This document shows, piece after piece, positions 7,140 through 7,564 of a stretch of 7,564 nucleotides of DNA. Every line of letters begins with the position of its first letter. The stretch's first letter is position 1. The translations under genes were made by a program, and so were the position numbers. Source of the DNA: Actinobacteria bacterium UBA5975 (GTDB lineage Bacteria > Actinomycetota > Actinomycetes > Nanopelagicales > Nanopelagicaceae); assembly GCA_002430075.1 (NCBI GenBank), contig DJBN01000071.1, positions 1-7,564 on the forward strand, given 5' to 3'. The notes beneath the pieces are model-generated. The model ran no database searches. It worked only from the letters and a program-made list of their open reading frames with translations, and had not been told where the DNA came from.

Positions 7140-7290
7140 CGAAGGTATTGAGCCTTCGCGGTACCACCCGCCTTGTACCTGCAGCATCTGCCACATGTAC
7201 CTCTTTATTTACTTGCCTTTGGCCGGGTCTACCTCGCCCTGACTGGGCAAATCTTCCGGCGTGCTCCGAAGGTGATTGCCTCATCAACGC
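7103..7290 (-). promoter_or_regulatory. T-box riboswitch leader of ileS (actinobacterial ultrashort-Stem-I type)
   Basis: T-box leaders bind uncharged tRNA and switch on synthetase genes. The core GGGTGGTACCGCG is at 7169-7157 of the minus strand. UGGU (7166-7163) is complementary to an ACCA tRNA end, as expected for tRNA-Ile. The antisequestrator is clear: GGG (7169-7167) pairs with CCC (7138-7136) and GCGAAGG (7159-7153) with CCUUCGU (7145-7139), leaving the seven-base UGGUACC bulge. Upstream, GGCAA (7280-7276) can pair with TTGCC (7250-7246). This encloses an internal loop and an upper stem, CTTCGG with CCGGAAG, capped by AGCACG: a very short Stem I without the usual distal loops. Ile codons AUC (7276-7274) and AUU (7252-7250) flank the loop, and I cannot decide which is the specifier. 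A further hairpin (7200-7175) resembles Stem III. A -10-like TAGACT (7323-7318) could start transcription near 7311. ileS T-boxes of this kind in actinobacteria are known to act on translation. Confidence 0.9.
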
Positions 7291-7340
7291 ACATTTCCTG
7301 CAAGGTAATACCTCTGAAGTCTAAACCATGCGTGGCAAAG

Positions 7341-7369
7341 TTGGTTACGGGAGCAAAAACGCATAGGGT
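7341..7369 (+). promoter_or_regulatory. Candidate promoter of the lysine-rich gene
   Basis: TTGGTT (7341-7346), a 17-base spacer and TAGGGT (7364-7369) form a good actinobacterial promoter pattern. Transcription would begin about 7376-7377, exactly at the in-frame GTG at 7377, which suggests a leaderless mRNA. The site lies just upstream of the presumed start of the divergent ileS leader transcript. Confidence 0.45.
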
Positions 7370-7376
7370 GCGCGGC

Positions 7377-7564
7377 GTGCCAGGAAAAAAGATAGTGAAG
7401 AAGCCGGCTAAAAAGGCCGTTGCCAAGAAAGCCCCTGCGAAAAAGGCTCCTGCAAAAAAGGTAGCCACAAAGTCGCCAGCCAAGAAAGCGTCTACAAAAA
7501 AGACTGCAGTTAAGAAAGCTACTGCCAAGAAAGCTACTGCCAAGAAAGCTACTGCCAAGAAAGC
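7377..7564 (+). CDS. Lysine/alanine-rich N-terminal region of an unidentified protein, 3'-truncated (possible DksA/TraR-type regulator)
   Basis: The open frame runs off the window with about 62 visible codons. It encodes almost only Lys, Ala, Pro and Thr in a roughly five-residue rhythm, such as KKAPA and KKATA, with an SPAKK motif reminiscent of eukaryotic H1 tails. Such stretches bind nucleic acids non-specifically and are disordered. Several in-frame starts exist: GTG at 7368, 7377 and 7395. I chose 7377 because it sits seven bases after a TAGGGT -10 box; 7395 is also possible, with AGGAAA upstream. In Streptomyces a DksA/TraR-type zinc-finger protein follows ileS, and such proteins can carry a Lys/Ala-rich N-terminus, so that is the best guess. 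The zinc finger would lie outside the window. A HupB-type protein is less likely because there the basic repeats follow the HU domain. The gene diverges from ileS. Confidence 0.7.
   Translation, partial: MPGKKIVKKPAKKAVAKKAPAKKAPAKKVATKSPAKKASTKKTAVKKATAKKATAKKATAKK
7512..7564 (+). repeat. Perfect 15-base tandem repeat coding for KKATA pentads, running off the window
   Basis: The unit AAGAAAGCTACTGCC occurs three times without change (7512-7526, 7527-7541, 7542-7556) and begins a fourth copy at 7557. Each unit codes for Lys-Lys-Ala-Thr-Ala in frame. The preceding repeats of the same gene have the same peptide rhythm but varied codons, so these copies look recently duplicated. The array may continue beyond the window. 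Confidence 0.95.

Noticed and set aside
6871..7287. Minus-strand frame covering the ileS 5' end and leader (138 codons)
   Set aside because: It overlaps the T-box RNA elements and the start of ileS in another frame; the conserved leader structure explains the sequence.
7229..7558. Minus-strand frame with hydrophobic repeats like AFLAVAFLA
   Set aside because: It is the reverse complement of the lysine/alanine repeat gene and the T-box leader. The periodic hydrophobic pattern follows from the coding repeats on the other strand.
7512..7564. Short direct repeats considered as a CRISPR array
   Set aside because: The units are 15 bases, adjacent without spacers, in frame and coding.
7377..7564. 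Identity as HupB (HU with a basic tail)
   Set aside because: In HupB the Lys/Ala repeats come after an HU domain of about 90 residues, while here they begin at the N-terminus. Not fully excluded because the rest is outside the window.

Overview
The window looks like the 3' end of an actinobacterial division and cell wall (dcw) cluster, followed by a convergent isoleucyl-tRNA synthetase gene with its own T-box leader. Several points suggest a low-GC actinobacterium, for example the freshwater acI / Nanopelagicales group. These are the FtsZ N-terminus and its DVPDF-type C-terminal peptide, the run ftsQ-ftsZ-pgeF-yggS-sepF-yggT, the actinobacterial form of IleS (GTHH and KMSKH signatures), a translational-type ileS T-box, and a visibly modest GC content. 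The lineage is an inference; no rRNA or other marker is present.

Layout, left to right. Positions 3-611 (+) hold the 3' part of ftsQ, cut by the window edge. A 162-base spacer carries a candidate promoter and a strong ribosome binding site for ftsZ (774-1904, +). pgeF (1907-2569), yggS (2566-3213), sepF (3223-3684) and yggT (3695-3976) follow on the same strand with gaps of 10 bases or less, or with overlap, so they probably form one operon. yggT and ileS (3986-7102, -) converge with only 9 bases between their stop codons, and a small inverted repeat covers this junction. Upstream of ileS, about 7103-7290 on the minus strand, lies a T-box riboswitch that senses uncharged tRNA-Ile. Diverging from it on the plus strand is the start of a very lysine/alanine-rich protein (about 7377 to the window end), cut by the edge inside a perfect 15-base tandem repeat.

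The left block is one functional unit. FtsQ belongs to the membrane divisome and FtsZ forms the cytokinetic ring. SepF ties FtsZ to the membrane in bacteria without FtsA. YggT is a small membrane protein long linked to this cluster. PgeF corrects peptidoglycan precursors, and YggS maintains pyridoxal phosphate balance. The expected divIVA/wag31 gene is not after yggT.

I see no unknown multi-gene system. The most interesting signals are regulatory. The ileS leader hairpin could act both as a Shine-Dalgarno sequestrator and as an intrinsic terminator, because six U residues separate it from the start codon. sepF and the lysine-rich gene also show -10-like hexamers placed as expected for leaderless mRNAs.
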